NCBI GenBank assembly: GCA_964236495.1
Contig: CAXSBR010000013.1
Location: 15,460-79,459, forward strand
Length of the DNA stretch: 64,000 nucleotides
Source of the DNA: CAXSBR01 sp964236495
GTDB lineage: Bacteria > Actinomycetota > Actinomycetes > Mycobacteriales > Jatrophihabitantaceae
Direction: 5' to 3'
Positions 51,470-60,454 of the stretch are shown piece by piece. A model generated the notes under the pieces. It worked only from the letters and a program-made list of their open reading frames with translations. It was not told the origin of the DNA and searched no databases. The position numbers and the translations under genes are program-made. Numbering within the stretch: the first letter of the stretch is position 1; each line of letters opens with the position of its first letter.

Positions 51470-52642
51470 GTGACGCGCGAGCCGGTCCGCATCGAAGAGC
51501 ACAGAATCGTCCTCGACCGCGCGGCGCTGCGCGACCTGCGCGAACGGCTGGGCCGCACCAGATGGGCGCCGGACCTGCTGCCCGACGGGGAGCAGGGCGT
51601 GCCGCCGGCGTGGTTACGGCAACTCGTCGAAGATTGGCGCGCCTATGACACCGACACGCTGCAGGACCGCCTCGACGCGCTGACGCACCTGCGCGCCGAC
51701 ATCGACGGACAGTCCATCCACCTCGTGCACCGCGAGGGAGCAGGCGTGGATCCGGTGCCGGTGGTGTTGACCAACGGCTGGCCGAGCTCCTTCCTGGAGC
51801 ACCTGCCTGTACTGCCGTTACTCACCGATCCCGGTTCGGAGGGCGGCGGGCCGGTGGAGGCGTTCAGCGTGGTGCTGCCGTCGCTGCCAGGGTTCGGGTT
51901 CAGCGGGCCGCCGCCGGCCACCGGGTTCGCGCACCGAACCGTCGCCGCCTTGTGGCACCGGCTGATGAGCGAGGGTCTGGGTTACGACCGGTACGTCGCC
52001 CACGGCAGCGACCTGGGCGCAGGCGTCACCGGCTGGCTCGCCCGCGACCACCCCGACGAAGTCGCCGGCATCCACCTGGCGACACCGGGACTGCTCCCCG
52101 GCCCAGAGCCGCGCTCGCCGGCTGAGCAGTCCTACGCCGCCGCCGCCGAGGCCTGGACTGCCGAAGAGGGCGGCTACGCCCATCAGCACGCCACAAAACC
52201 TGTCACCCTCGGTGCCGCCTTGCACGACAGCCCGGTCGGGCTCGCGGCGTGGATCGGGGAGAAAGTTCTCGGTTGGAGCAGCACCGGGCCCGACGGACAA
52301 CCTGCCTTCGACCGGGACCTCCTACTCGCCACCCTGACCTCGTATTGGGTGACCGGAACCATCACCTCGTCGTTGCTGCCGTACTGGACGAACCGCCACA
52401 CTGCCGGCGCCGCCCTACCTCTCGACGATCCGTCCACTGTGCCGACCGCCGTCACCATCTTCGGCGGCGAACACGTGCCCTTTCCCAAACCGCCACAGGA
52501 GCTGGCCGAGCGCTACTACCGCCTCGCGGCGTGGAACGTGCACTCCACCGGCGGCCACTTTCCAGCCGTTGCCGAGCCTGAACTGCTCGCCCGCACCCTG
52601 CGCACCACACTGCCTCCACTGATGCAGGGTGGTGCGCGGTGA
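51470..52642 (+). CDS. Epoxide hydrolase (microsomal EPHX1-like)
   Basis: A 390-residue alpha/beta hydrolase with the N-terminal EHN domain of the microsomal epoxide hydrolase group (ALRDLRERLGRTRWAP). The nucleophile is D181 in HGSDLGAG, and the catalytic histidine is in STGGHFPAVAEPE near the C-terminus. The oxyanion motif, normally HGWP, reads NGWP at residues 102-105. The enzyme would open epoxides to diols in detoxification or catabolism. GTG 51470 is the only start ahead of the EHN domain. Confidence 0.88.
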   Translation: MTREPVRIEEHRIVLDRAALRDLRERLGRTRWAPDLLPDGEQGVPPAWLRQLVEDWRAYDTDTLQDRLDALTHLRADIDGQSIHLVHREGAGVDPVPVVLTNGWPSSFLEHLPVLPLLTDPGSEGGGPVEAFSVVLPSLPGFGFSGPPPATGFAHRTVAALWHRLMSEGLGYDRYVAHGSDLGAGVTGWLARDHPDEVAGIHLATPGLLPGPEPRSPAEQSYAAAAEAWTAEEGGYAHQHATKPVTLGAALHDSPVGLAAWIGEKVLGWSSTGPDGQPAFDRDLLLATLTSYWVTGTITSSLLPYWTNRHTAGAALPLDDPSTVPTAVTIFGGEHVPFPKPPQELAERYYRLAAWNVHSTGGHFPAVAEPELLARTLRTTLPPLMQGGAR

Positions 52643-52773
52643 CCGCGCCAGCGAGCCGCGGCTCTGCACGAAGGGCCCGAACTACTTGCCGCGGTGGTGC
52701 GACCGGATCGATCGAGTTCGACTCCGAGGCTGGCGACCATCTCGCCGCGCGGTGAGCCTGCGCCGCCGCGGTA

Positions 52774-53064
52774 CTAACGCGCGGCGGCAGAGACGCGCGG
52801 GCCAAAGCGCTTCTCGTTGCGCGCACGAGCCTTGTCCGCCTCGACCGCCCGATCCCGCGGCGGCGCCGAGGTCTCCCAGTCGTCGAGCAGGTGGCCGCTG
52901 AGATGCGCGATCTCACGCACCGCGGCGTCGAAGCGCTCGCGGTTGCGCTCCGGCGGCGCTGTCGCGCCGGTGATCTTGCGGACGTACTGCAGCGCGGCGG
53001 CGTGCACCTCGTCCGACGTCGCAGGCGGCGTGAAGTTCTGCAGCGGCTTGATATTGCGGCACAT
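52774..53064 (-). CDS. DUF2277 protein
   Basis: A 96-residue protein of the DUF2277 family, recognised by its start MCRNIKPLQNFTPPATSDEV and the ALQYVRKITG helix. Its role is unknown. ATG 53064 is the conserved family start; the ORF to 53100 adds 12 unsupported residues. It lies 60 bases after ffh on the same strand. Confidence 0.88.
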   Translation of the reverse strand: MCRNIKPLQNFTPPATSDEVHAAALQYVRKITGATAPPERNRERFDAAVREIAHLSGHLLDDWETSAPPRDRAVEADKARARNEKRFGPRVSAAAR

Positions 53065-53124
53065 GCGCCCAGCTTGCCCAAAACCCGCGGCGTCGGTCAA
53101 GGGCCCGCTGATCGGAGCCGGCGG

Positions 53125-54705
53125 CTACTTCTTGGGCAGGTTGAGCTTGCTGAGGTCGGGCATCTTCATGCCTGGCGGGAGCTGCGGCATCCCCGCGCCG
53201 CCGAAGCCGCCCTGACCCAGACCGCCGGCGCCGCCGGCACCTCCTGCGCCGCCGAACTGGCCCAGACCCGGCGGTAAGCCGCCCATGCCGGCGGGCATCC
53301 GCGGCGGTGTGGGACCGCGACCGGACTGGCGCTTCTTGCCCTTCTTGCCTCGGGTGTTCTTGGCGTTTCGCCGGTTTGCGCCGGGGCGTGCGAAGCCCGG
53401 CATCTGCGCCATCATCTTGCGGGCCTCGAAGAACCGGTCGACCAGGGTGTTGACGTCGTTGACCTTGACGCCGGAGCCGTTAGCTATACGCAGCCGGCGT
53501 GAGCCGTTGATCAGCTTAGGTTCGGCGCGCTCGGCGGGAGTCATCGACCGGATGATGGCCGCGGTGCGGTCCAGATCCTTGTCGTCGATCTGGCTGATCG
53601 CGTCCTTCATCTGACCCATGCCCGGCAGCATGCCCAGTAGGTTGCCGATCGGGCCCATCCGCTGGATTGCCTGCAGCTGGTCGAGGAAGTCCTCCAGCGT
53701 GAACGTGGCCATGCCGCCGTCCATCAGCTTGGCGGCCATCGCCTCCTGCTCGCCCTGATCGAAGGTGCGCTCGGCATGCTCGATCAGGGTCAGCATGTCG
53801 CCCATGCCCAGGATGCGCGAGGCCATCCGGTCGGGGTGGAAGACGTCGAAGTCGCGCAAACCTTCGCCGTTGCTGGCGAACAGGATCGGCTCGCCGGTGA
53901 CCTCGCGCACTGACAGCGCCGCGCCGCCGCGGGCGTCGCCGTCGAGCTTGGTGAGCACCACGCCGGTGAAGCCGACGCCGTCCTGGAACGCCTGCGCGGT
54001 GTGCACCGCGTCCTGGCCGACCATGGCGTCGAGCACGAACAGCGTTTCCTGCGGCTGCACGGCATCGCGGATGGCGGCGGCCTGGTTCATCATGTCGACG
54101 TCGATGCCCAGCCGGCCGGCGGTGTCGACGATGACCATGTCGTGCTGCGCGCGGCGGGCAAAGTCGATCGAGTTGCGCGCCACGGCAACCGGATCGCCGA
54201 CGCCGTTGCCCGGCTCGGGTGCAAACACCGCGACACCGGCCCGCTCGCCGACGATCTGGAGCTGGTTCACCGCGTTGGGACGCTGCAGGTCGCACGCGAC
54301 CAGCACCGGCGCATGGCCCTGCTCACGCAGCCACGCCGCCAACTTGCCGGCAAGCGTCGTCTTTCCCGCGCCCTGCAGACCGGCGAGCATGATGACCGTC
54401 GGCGGATTCTTGGCGAACCGCAGCCGCCGGGTCTCCCCGCCCAGAATCGTCACCAGTTCTTCGTTGACGATCTTGATGACTTGCTGCGCGGGGTTCAGTG
54501 CCTGCGACACCTCGACGCCGCGGGCGCGTTCCTTGACCGCGGCGACGAACGAGCGCACCACCGGAAGCGCCACGTCGGCCTCGAGCAGGGCGATGCGGAT
54601 CTCACGGGCGGTGGCGTCGATGTCGGCGTCGGACAACCGGCCCTTGCCGCGCAGGCCGGTGAAGACCGCGGACAATCGGTCGGAGAGGGTGTCGAACACG
54701 GCCAC
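53125..54705 (-). CDS. ffh: Signal recognition particle protein Ffh
   Basis: GTPase of the signal recognition particle; with 4.5S RNA it binds signal sequences and brings ribosomes to FtsY. The 526-residue protein has the N domain, the G domain (GLQGAGKTTLAGKLA, VDTAGRLGID, TKLDGDARGG) and the methionine-rich M domain that binds RNA and signal peptides (GPIGNLLGMLPGMGQ). A final glycine/proline/methionine-rich tail of about 60 residues is longer than in E. coli. No 4.5S RNA gene was recognised in the window. Confidence 0.97.
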   Translation of the reverse strand: MAVFDTLSDRLSAVFTGLRGKGRLSDADIDATAREIRIALLEADVALPVVRSFVAAVKERARGVEVSQALNPAQQVIKIVNEELVTILGGETRRLRFAKNPPTVIMLAGLQGAGKTTLAGKLAAWLREQGHAPVLVACDLQRPNAVNQLQIVGERAGVAVFAPEPGNGVGDPVAVARNSIDFARRAQHDMVIVDTAGRLGIDVDMMNQAAAIRDAVQPQETLFVLDAMVGQDAVHTAQAFQDGVGFTGVVLTKLDGDARGGAALSVREVTGEPILFASNGEGLRDFDVFHPDRMASRILGMGDMLTLIEHAERTFDQGEQEAMAAKLMDGGMATFTLEDFLDQLQAIQRMGPIGNLLGMLPGMGQMKDAISQIDDKDLDRTAAIIRSMTPAERAEPKLINGSRRLRIANGSGVKVNDVNTLVDRFFEARKMMAQMPGFARPGANRRNAKNTRGKKGKKRQSGRGPTPPRMPAGMGGLPPGLGQFGGAGGAGGAGGLGQGGFGGAGMPQLPPGMKMPDLSKLNLPKK

Positions 54706-54847
54706 CAGGCCTTTCTGGAAGATGTGCTGCGCTGGCTGAAGAGGTGCCGCTGAGCACCGGGTACGCCCAGCTCAGGCTACTGGGCCGGATGCGTCAGGCT
54801 AGTGGGAAAGCCTTCGGCAGATCGCGCACAGACGGGACCGACCAAGC

Positions 54848-57166
54848 TCAGGCCGGCACTGCGCCGTCGTCGCGCACAGCAGCCGCAAGCATGGCCGCGG
54901 TCACCGGGGGACGGCGCTCGGCGGCCACCGGGTGGCCGCCCTCGGCAGTGACATAGAACGCGTCCACCACCGACGAACCCAGCGTGGACAGTCGGGCCGC
55001 GTGCACATCCAGGCCGCACTGCTCGATGGCTGCGGTGACGTGATGGAGCAGTGCGAAGGAGTCGGCTGCACGCAGTTCGACGATCGTGCGGTCGGTGGCT
55101 TCGTCGTCGAACCAGAGCACGCGTGGCGGCGGCTCGAGGCGGGCCGCGTCCGTGGGGTACGTCAACGCCTTCACCCCCAGGCGTTCGCGCAAATCAGTGG
55201 TGCCGTTCAGCGCGCCGGCGAGTTCGGCGCTGAGCCGCGAGGGCTCGGGCATCTGGCCGAACCGGGGCGCCACGGTGAACACGTTGACCGCCATCTGCAG
55301 ATGGGTGGCGATCGAGGCGGTGCGCACGTCCAACGAATGCAGAGCCAGCACCGCCGCCGATCTGGACAGCACTCCGACCGCGTCGGGCGCGGCGATGATC
55401 ACCTGGTCGCCGTCGATCTCGACGGCCAGCGCGCCCTGCTGGGCCAGCGCGCGCCGTCGATCGTCGAGCGGTTCGCCGATCACCGGTGGCTTGCCCTCCA
55501 AATCGGCGTGTACGCGGTGCACCAACGTCCGGATGAGGCCGGCCTTCCACTCGCTCCACGCGCCGGGCCCGGTAGCGGCCGCGTCGGCGATCGTCAGCGC
55601 GTACAGCTCGTCGAGGAACTCACCGGAGCCCTGCATGGCACCCGAGACGATGGCGATGGTGGCCGGATCGTCGGGATCGCGCCGGGTGGCGGTGTCGGGC
55701 AGCAGCAGGTGGTGGCGCACGAGACCGGCGATGTGCTGGGCGTCGACAGGCGGAAAGCCCATCCGCAGCGCCATCGGCAGCACCACCTGCGCGCCCACTA
55801 TGGAGTGATCACCCGGATAGCCCTTGCCGATGTCGTGCAGCAGTGCACCCACGAGCAGCAGGTCGGGACGCTCGACCGTGCGGGTCAGCGGCGCGGCCTG
55901 CGCGGCGGTTTCGAGCAGGTGCCGATCGACGGTGAACCGGTGCACCGGATTGCGCTGGGACTTGAACCGCACCGCACTCCACTCCGGCAGCAGCCGGGTG
56001 AGCAGGCCAACCTCGTCGAGTGCCTCGAACACCGCGACGGCCCGCTCGCCCGCACTCAGCAGACCGATCAGCGCCTCGCGGGCCGCCGGCGGCCACGGCT
56101 CGGGCAGCGGCGCACCGGCGCACAGCCGTTCGAGCGTGACCGGCGCAATGGGCATCGCGTGCTCGGCCGCGGCACGGGCGACCCGCAGCACCAGCACGGG
56201 ATCCAGAGCCGGGTCTGCAGACAGCGCGAGCACGACTTCGCCGCCCTGCCCGACGACGTCGGCGGCCAGTGGTACCCGTGCCGGCGGCTTCGCTCGGCCC
56301 AGCCCGATCCGGCGACGCGCCGGTAGCGCGGGCAGGACGCGGCGCCAGGCGGCGTCGACCACACGAGAAAGCGTCCGCCCGGCCTGGTTGACCGTGCGAA
56401 GCAGCTCGTCGTCGTCAGCCATACCGAGTGCATCAGCGACGGCACTCTGTTCCTGCAGGCGCAGCACGTCACCGGCCCTGCCCAGAACGCGGTGCAGCTC
56501 GGCCCGCACGGCCAGCAGGGTTTGTGCGGCGGCGCGGGCTGCGGGTACTACGTCGAGCAGCTGCGCTGCGGCCAGCGCCTGCAGCGCATGCCAGTCGCGC
56601 AGCCCGCCACGGGAGTCCTTCAGATCGGGTTCGAGCAGAAACGCGGCCTCGCCGCATCGGCGCCAGCGCTCGACGCTCAGCTCGTGCAGCTCGGGCAGTC
56701 GCTGACCGCTCTGCTTGCGCCACAGCTCGACCGCGCGGGTCCGCACCGACGTGGTGAGCGTCTCGTCGCCGGCCAGATGGCGTAGGTCCAGCAGACCCAG
56801 CATTGCTTTCAGATCGTCGCGGGCGACACCGAGCGCCTCATCGGGTGTGCGCACCGAATGGTCCAGCAGCAGCCCGCTGTCCCAGATCGGATACCACAGC
56901 CCGTCGGCGATGCCCTGAACATCAGCGGTGCCCTTGCGGTACAGCAACACCAGGTCCAGGTCGGAGTAGGGCGTCTGTTCGCGCCGCCCTAGGCTGCCGA
57001 CGGCAGCCAGCGCTACTCCCGGCCGGGCAGGGAAGGCTGCGCTCAACCACTGGTCGTAGGCATCGCTGAGCGAACGCACCAAAGCCGCGCCGGTGTTCTC
57101 ACTGGAGGCGAGAACACCGGCGCGAAGAACTGCCAGGGTGGGACCGGCTACGGACGCAAGCGCCAT
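54848..57166 (-). CDS. glnD: PII protein nucleotidylyltransferase (GlnD)
   Basis: Senses glutamine and modifies PII; in actinobacteria it adenylylates GlnK/GlnB. The 772-residue protein has the nucleotidyltransferase site GSLGRREQTPYSDLDLV, a GlnE-like helical domain, an HD domain (LLHDIGKGYPGDHS) for removal of the group, and two C-terminal ACT domains. ATG 57166 is preferred to the GTG at 57199 because GGGAG lies upstream at workable spacing; both are possible. It is the last gene of amtB-glnB-glnD. Confidence 0.94.
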   Translation of the reverse strand: MALASVAGPTLAVLRAGVLASSENTGAALVRSLSDAYDQWLSAAFPARPGVALAAVGSLGRREQTPYSDLDLVLLYRKGTADVQGIADGLWYPIWDSGLLLDHSVRTPDEALGVARDDLKAMLGLLDLRHLAGDETLTTSVRTRAVELWRKQSGQRLPELHELSVERWRRCGEAAFLLEPDLKDSRGGLRDWHALQALAAAQLLDVVPAARAAAQTLLAVRAELHRVLGRAGDVLRLQEQSAVADALGMADDDELLRTVNQAGRTLSRVVDAAWRRVLPALPARRRIGLGRAKPPARVPLAADVVGQGGEVVLALSADPALDPVLVLRVARAAAEHAMPIAPVTLERLCAGAPLPEPWPPAAREALIGLLSAGERAVAVFEALDEVGLLTRLLPEWSAVRFKSQRNPVHRFTVDRHLLETAAQAAPLTRTVERPDLLLVGALLHDIGKGYPGDHSIVGAQVVLPMALRMGFPPVDAQHIAGLVRHHLLLPDTATRRDPDDPATIAIVSGAMQGSGEFLDELYALTIADAAATGPGAWSEWKAGLIRTLVHRVHADLEGKPPVIGEPLDDRRRALAQQGALAVEIDGDQVIIAAPDAVGVLSRSAAVLALHSLDVRTASIATHLQMAVNVFTVAPRFGQMPEPSRLSAELAGALNGTTDLRERLGVKALTYPTDAARLEPPPRVLWFDDEATDRTIVELRAADSFALLHHVTAAIEQCGLDVHAARLSTLGSSVVDAFYVTAEGGHPVAAERRPPVTAAMLAAAVRDDGAVPA

Positions 57167-57226
57167 CAGGCTGCGCGGCTCCCGCAGCCGACGTCCCACC
57201 CTGCCGCAGACAGTGGAGTGGAGAGC

Positions 57227-57565
57227 TCAGACGGCATCGGCGTCGCGCTCGCCGGTGCGAACCCGAATCAACGTGTCGACCGGAGCTATCCACACCTTGC
57301 CGTCGCCGATCTTGCCCGTCCGTGCGGCTTCGACGATGGCCTCGGCGATCTGCAACGCCTCGTGATCCTCGGCGACTATCTCGATCTTCACCTTGGGCAC
57401 CATGTCCACGGTGTACTCCGCGCCGCGGTAGACCTCGGTGTGACCCTTCTGGCGACCGAAGCCCTGCACCTCGCTGGCGGTCAGACCGCGAATGCCCAGG
57501 GTTTCCAGGGCGGTCTTGACGTCGTCGAGTTTGAACGGCTTGATGATTGCGGTAACGATGCGCAT
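57227..57565 (-). CDS. glnB: Nitrogen regulatory protein PII
   Basis: Trimeric signal protein that reads ATP/ADP and 2-oxoglutarate and controls AmtB and other targets. The 112 residues equal the family length. The T-loop tyrosine Y51 (GAEYTVDMVPK) is the modification site used by GlnD, and the C-terminal GDGKVWI signature is present. It lies between amtB and glnD, ten bases from amtB. In actinobacteria this gene is often called glnK because of the amtB link. Confidence 0.97.
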   Translation of the reverse strand: MRIVTAIIKPFKLDDVKTALETLGIRGLTASEVQGFGRQKGHTEVYRGAEYTVDMVPKVKIEIVAEDHEALQIAEAIVEAARTGKIGDGKVWIAPVDTLIRVRTGERDADAV

Positions 57566-57574
57566 CTGTGTTCG

Positions 57575-58993
57575 TCAGCTCCTCTGCCCGGACGTGGCCA
57601 GGCTGTCGTCGGCACCGGCATTGACGTGTCCGCCCGCACCATGCGTGAGTCCGCCACCCAGAACGCTGGAGAAGCTGTATGCCGTCTCGGCGTGCTCCAC
57701 CTCGTCCAGGCCGGTGTGTTCGGTCTCCTCCGATACCCGGAAGATACCCAACGCCTTCAGTGCGGTACCGATGACGAACGTCAGAACGAACGAGTAAGCC
57801 AGCACCGCCGCAGCAGCCTCGATCTGCTTGATCAGCAGATCGACTCCGCCACCGTAGAACAGTCCCCGTAGACCCTTGCCGACCTTGTAGCCGTGGTCGA
57901 AGCCGACGAAGCCGATCAGGACGGTGCCGGTGATGCCACCGACGAGGTGTACACCGACGACGTCGAGCGCGTCGTCGTAGCCGAACCGGAACTTCAGGCC
58001 GACCGCCAGCGCGCACAGCGCACCGGCGATCAGACCGATGGCCAGCGCGCCCATGGGTGAGACGAAGGCGCAGGCGGGTGTGATGGCGACCAGTCCGGCA
58101 ACGGCACCGGACGCGGCACCGATCGTGGTGGGCTTGCCGTCGCGCAGCTTCTCCACCAGCAGCCAGCTCAGCGTGGCGGCGGCGGTGGCTACCGTCGTCG
58201 TGGTGAACGCCAGCCCGGCGATACTGTCCGCCCCGCCTTCGGAACCAGCGTTGAATCCGTACCAGCCGAACCACAGCAGAGAAGCACCGAGCAGCACGAA
58301 CGGCACGTTGTGCGGCTTCATCGGATCGCGACGCCACCCCACCCGCTTGCCCAGCACGAAGATCAACGCCAGGGCGGCTGCACCGGCGTTGATGTGCACC
58401 GCGGTGCCACCGGCGAAGTCCTCGGCGTGCAGCTTGTTCAGGATCCAGCCGGTGCCGAACACCCAGTTGGCGACCGGGAAGTACACGATGGTGACCCAGA
58501 GCGCGACGAACAGCGTCCAACCGAGGAACTTCACCCGGTCGGCGATGGCGCCCGAGATCAACGCCGGGGTGATGACGGCGAACATCAGCTGGAACATGGC
58601 AAAGACGAGCACCGGCACGCCGCTGTTCAGCGTGGTGTCGGTGGCCTTGCTGCCCAGCTCGTAGATCGGGCCGTAACCCCACACACTGTTCAACACATGG
58701 GTGTTGCCCAGCCCGAAGAACATCTTCGAGCTACCGATCAGGCCGTTGAAGCGCGATTCGCCGAACGACAGCGAGAAGCCGTACAGGATCCAGAGCACAG
58801 TGACGACCGCGAGGCAGATGAAGTTCATCATCAGCATGTTCAGCACGTTCTTGGAGCGGACCATGCCGCCGTAGAAGAAGGCCAGGCCCGGGGTCATCAG
58901 CAGGACGAGGGCCGCAGAGGCCAGCATCCACGCGGTGTTGCCGCTGTCTACCGTGATCGCACCGGCGGCGGCTGCATACGAGGACATCTGCAC
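57575..58993 (-). CDS. amtB: Ammonium transporter
   Basis: Trimeric membrane channel for ammonia/ammonium. The 472-residue protein has eleven hydrophobic helices with the family landmarks: ALVLLMTPGLAFFYGGMV at the start, DFAGGTAVHINAGAAAL containing the first pore histidine, and VHLVGGITGTVLIG holding the second. AAAGGA lies before the ATG. The gene leads amtB-glnB-glnD, so it is probably induced by nitrogen limitation; no clear GlnR box could be fixed. Confidence 0.97.
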   Translation of the reverse strand: MQMSSYAAAAGAITVDSGNTAWMLASAALVLLMTPGLAFFYGGMVRSKNVLNMLMMNFICLAVVTVLWILYGFSLSFGESRFNGLIGSSKMFFGLGNTHVLNSVWGYGPIYELGSKATDTTLNSGVPVLVFAMFQLMFAVITPALISGAIADRVKFLGWTLFVALWVTIVYFPVANWVFGTGWILNKLHAEDFAGGTAVHINAGAAALALIFVLGKRVGWRRDPMKPHNVPFVLLGASLLWFGWYGFNAGSEGGADSIAGLAFTTTTVATAAATLSWLLVEKLRDGKPTTIGAASGAVAGLVAITPACAFVSPMGALAIGLIAGALCALAVGLKFRFGYDDALDVVGVHLVGGITGTVLIGFVGFDHGYKVGKGLRGLFYGGGVDLLIKQIEAAAAVLAYSFVLTFVIGTALKALGIFRVSEETEHTGLDEVEHAETAYSFSSVLGGGLTHGAGGHVNAGADDSLATSGQRS

Positions 58994-59127
58994 TAGTTCC
59001 TTTCGTTCGTGCCATCAGTGCCGAACGCAGAGCAAAGCTGCGGCGTTGCCGCGCACGCCGATGTGCGATGCAGTCGTGGCGAAAGGATGGCTGTGCGCTG
59101 TTACCGCAACTGGTCGGGATTCGTTTC

Positions 59128-59159
59128 CGGCAGATGAACGCGGCCGCGTTCACCTACCG
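59128..59159 (-). terminator. Hairpin between ftsY and amtB
   Basis: A perfect 18-base palindrome TGAACGCGGCCGCGTTCA (59135-59152) extended by CGGCAG/CTACCG arms (59128-59133 with 59154-59159, one G-T wobble). It starts 13 bases after the ftsY stop on the minus strand and probably ends ftsY transcription before the amtB promoter. Confidence 0.55.
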
Positions 59160-59171
59160 CAACCGCCGCGT

Positions 59172-60389
59172 TCAGTCGCCCAGCAACGCGTCGACGAAGG
59201 CCTCGGGCTCGAAGGGAGCCAGGTCGTCGGGTCCCTCCCCCAGGCCGATCAGCTTGACCGGTACGCCCAGTTCGCGCTGTACCGACAGCACGATGCCGCC
59301 CTTGGCGCTGCCGTCGAGCTTGGTCAGCACGATGCCGGTGACGTCCACCACCTCGGTGAAGACCCGGGCCTGGGCCAAGCCGTTCTGGCCCGTGGTGGCG
59401 TCGAGCACCAGCAGCGTCTCACTCACCGGGCCGTGCCGTTCGACGACGCGCTTGACCTTGCCCAGCTCGTCCATCAGACCGACCTTGGTGTGCAGCCGCC
59501 CGGCGGTGTCGATCAACACTGCGTCTACATTTTGCTCGGTGCCCTGCTTGACCGCGTCGAAGGCGACGCTGGCCGGATCGCCGCCCTCGGGGCCGCGCAC
59601 GGTGCGCGCGCCGACCCGCTCGCCCCAGGTACTCAGCTGCTCGGTTGCCGCGGCCCGGAAGGTGTCCGCTGCGCCGAGCAGAACGGTGTTGCCGTCAGCG
59701 ACCAGCATCCGGGCCAGCTTGCCGACGGTCGTGGTCTTGCCGGTGCCATTGATGCCGACCACCAGTAGGACGGCCGGGCCGTCGGCGCGGCGGGTGTGCA
59801 GCGTGCGGTCCAGCTCAGGTCGTAGCGCCCTGACCAACTCGTCGGCCAGCAGTGCGCGCAGCTCACCCTGGCTACGCGTGCCGAGCACTCGGGTGCGCTC
59901 CTTGAGCCGCTCGACCAGCTCTGTGGTGGCACCGACGCCGACGTCGGCGCCCAGCAGCGCGTCCTCGATCTCCTCCCAGGCGTCATCGTCGAGGTGATCG
60001 CGAGAAAGTACCGAGAGCAGGCCGCGCCCGAACACGTTTTGCGAGCGGGACAGCCGCGTGCGCAGGCGCACCAGCCGGCCCGCGGTCGGCTCGGGACGCT
60101 CGGTGAGGTCGGTGACGCCGTGCTTGCCGGTCGGCTCGGCGGCGGACTGGATCGGACCGAACTCGTCGAGCGTCGGGTCCGCCAGCGCAGGCAAATCGGC
60201 CACCGCACCGACCCTGCGCGTCGGTGAGTCGCGCGAATCCTCGGCGTCGTCGCCGACGCCCGGTCTCAGTGCGGCGTCGGCCCGGGACTGGTACTGCATC
60301 CGCTTGCCGCCCCGCCGGCTTTGGACGAAACCCAGAGCCACACCGGCGAAGACGAGAATGAAAACGGCGATCAAGATGAAGATGAACAC
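59172..60389 (-). CDS. ftsY: Signal recognition particle receptor FtsY
   Basis: Membrane-associated GTPase that receives SRP-ribosome complexes. The 405-residue protein starts with an N-terminal membrane helix (FIFILIAVFILVFAGVALGF) and an acidic linker, then the N and G domains: GINGTGKTTTVGKLA, DTAGRLHTK, TKLDGSAKGG. The C-terminus GLGEGPDDLAPFEPEAFVDALLGD is typical. It follows smc in the usual smc-ftsY order with a 65-base gap. Confidence 0.97.
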   Translation of the reverse strand: MFIFILIAVFILVFAGVALGFVQSRRGGKRMQYQSRADAALRPGVGDDAEDSRDSPTRRVGAVADLPALADPTLDEFGPIQSAAEPTGKHGVTDLTERPEPTAGRLVRLRTRLSRSQNVFGRGLLSVLSRDHLDDDAWEEIEDALLGADVGVGATTELVERLKERTRVLGTRSQGELRALLADELVRALRPELDRTLHTRRADGPAVLLVVGINGTGKTTTVGKLARMLVADGNTVLLGAADTFRAAATEQLSTWGERVGARTVRGPEGGDPASVAFDAVKQGTEQNVDAVLIDTAGRLHTKVGLMDELGKVKRVVERHGPVSETLLVLDATTGQNGLAQARVFTEVVDVTGIVLTKLDGSAKGGIVLSVQRELGVPVKLIGLGEGPDDLAPFEPEAFVDALLGD

Positions 60390-60454
60390 CGTCTCATCCT
60401 CCCAGTCCGCGAGGGTGCGTAGTCAACGACGCGGCGCTACCGCTGCGCCACCAT

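Noticed and set aside
57099..58682. A 527-codon minus-strand frame over amtB and glnB
   Set aside because: Arginine-rich, no recognisable domain, and it overlaps two certain genes; typical of high-G+C shadow frames.
59100..59127. A GlnR-like site (GTTAC … GTTTC) upstream of amtB
   Set aside because: The half-sites are spaced about 18 bases apart rather than GTnAC-N6-GAAAC, so the match is not convincing.
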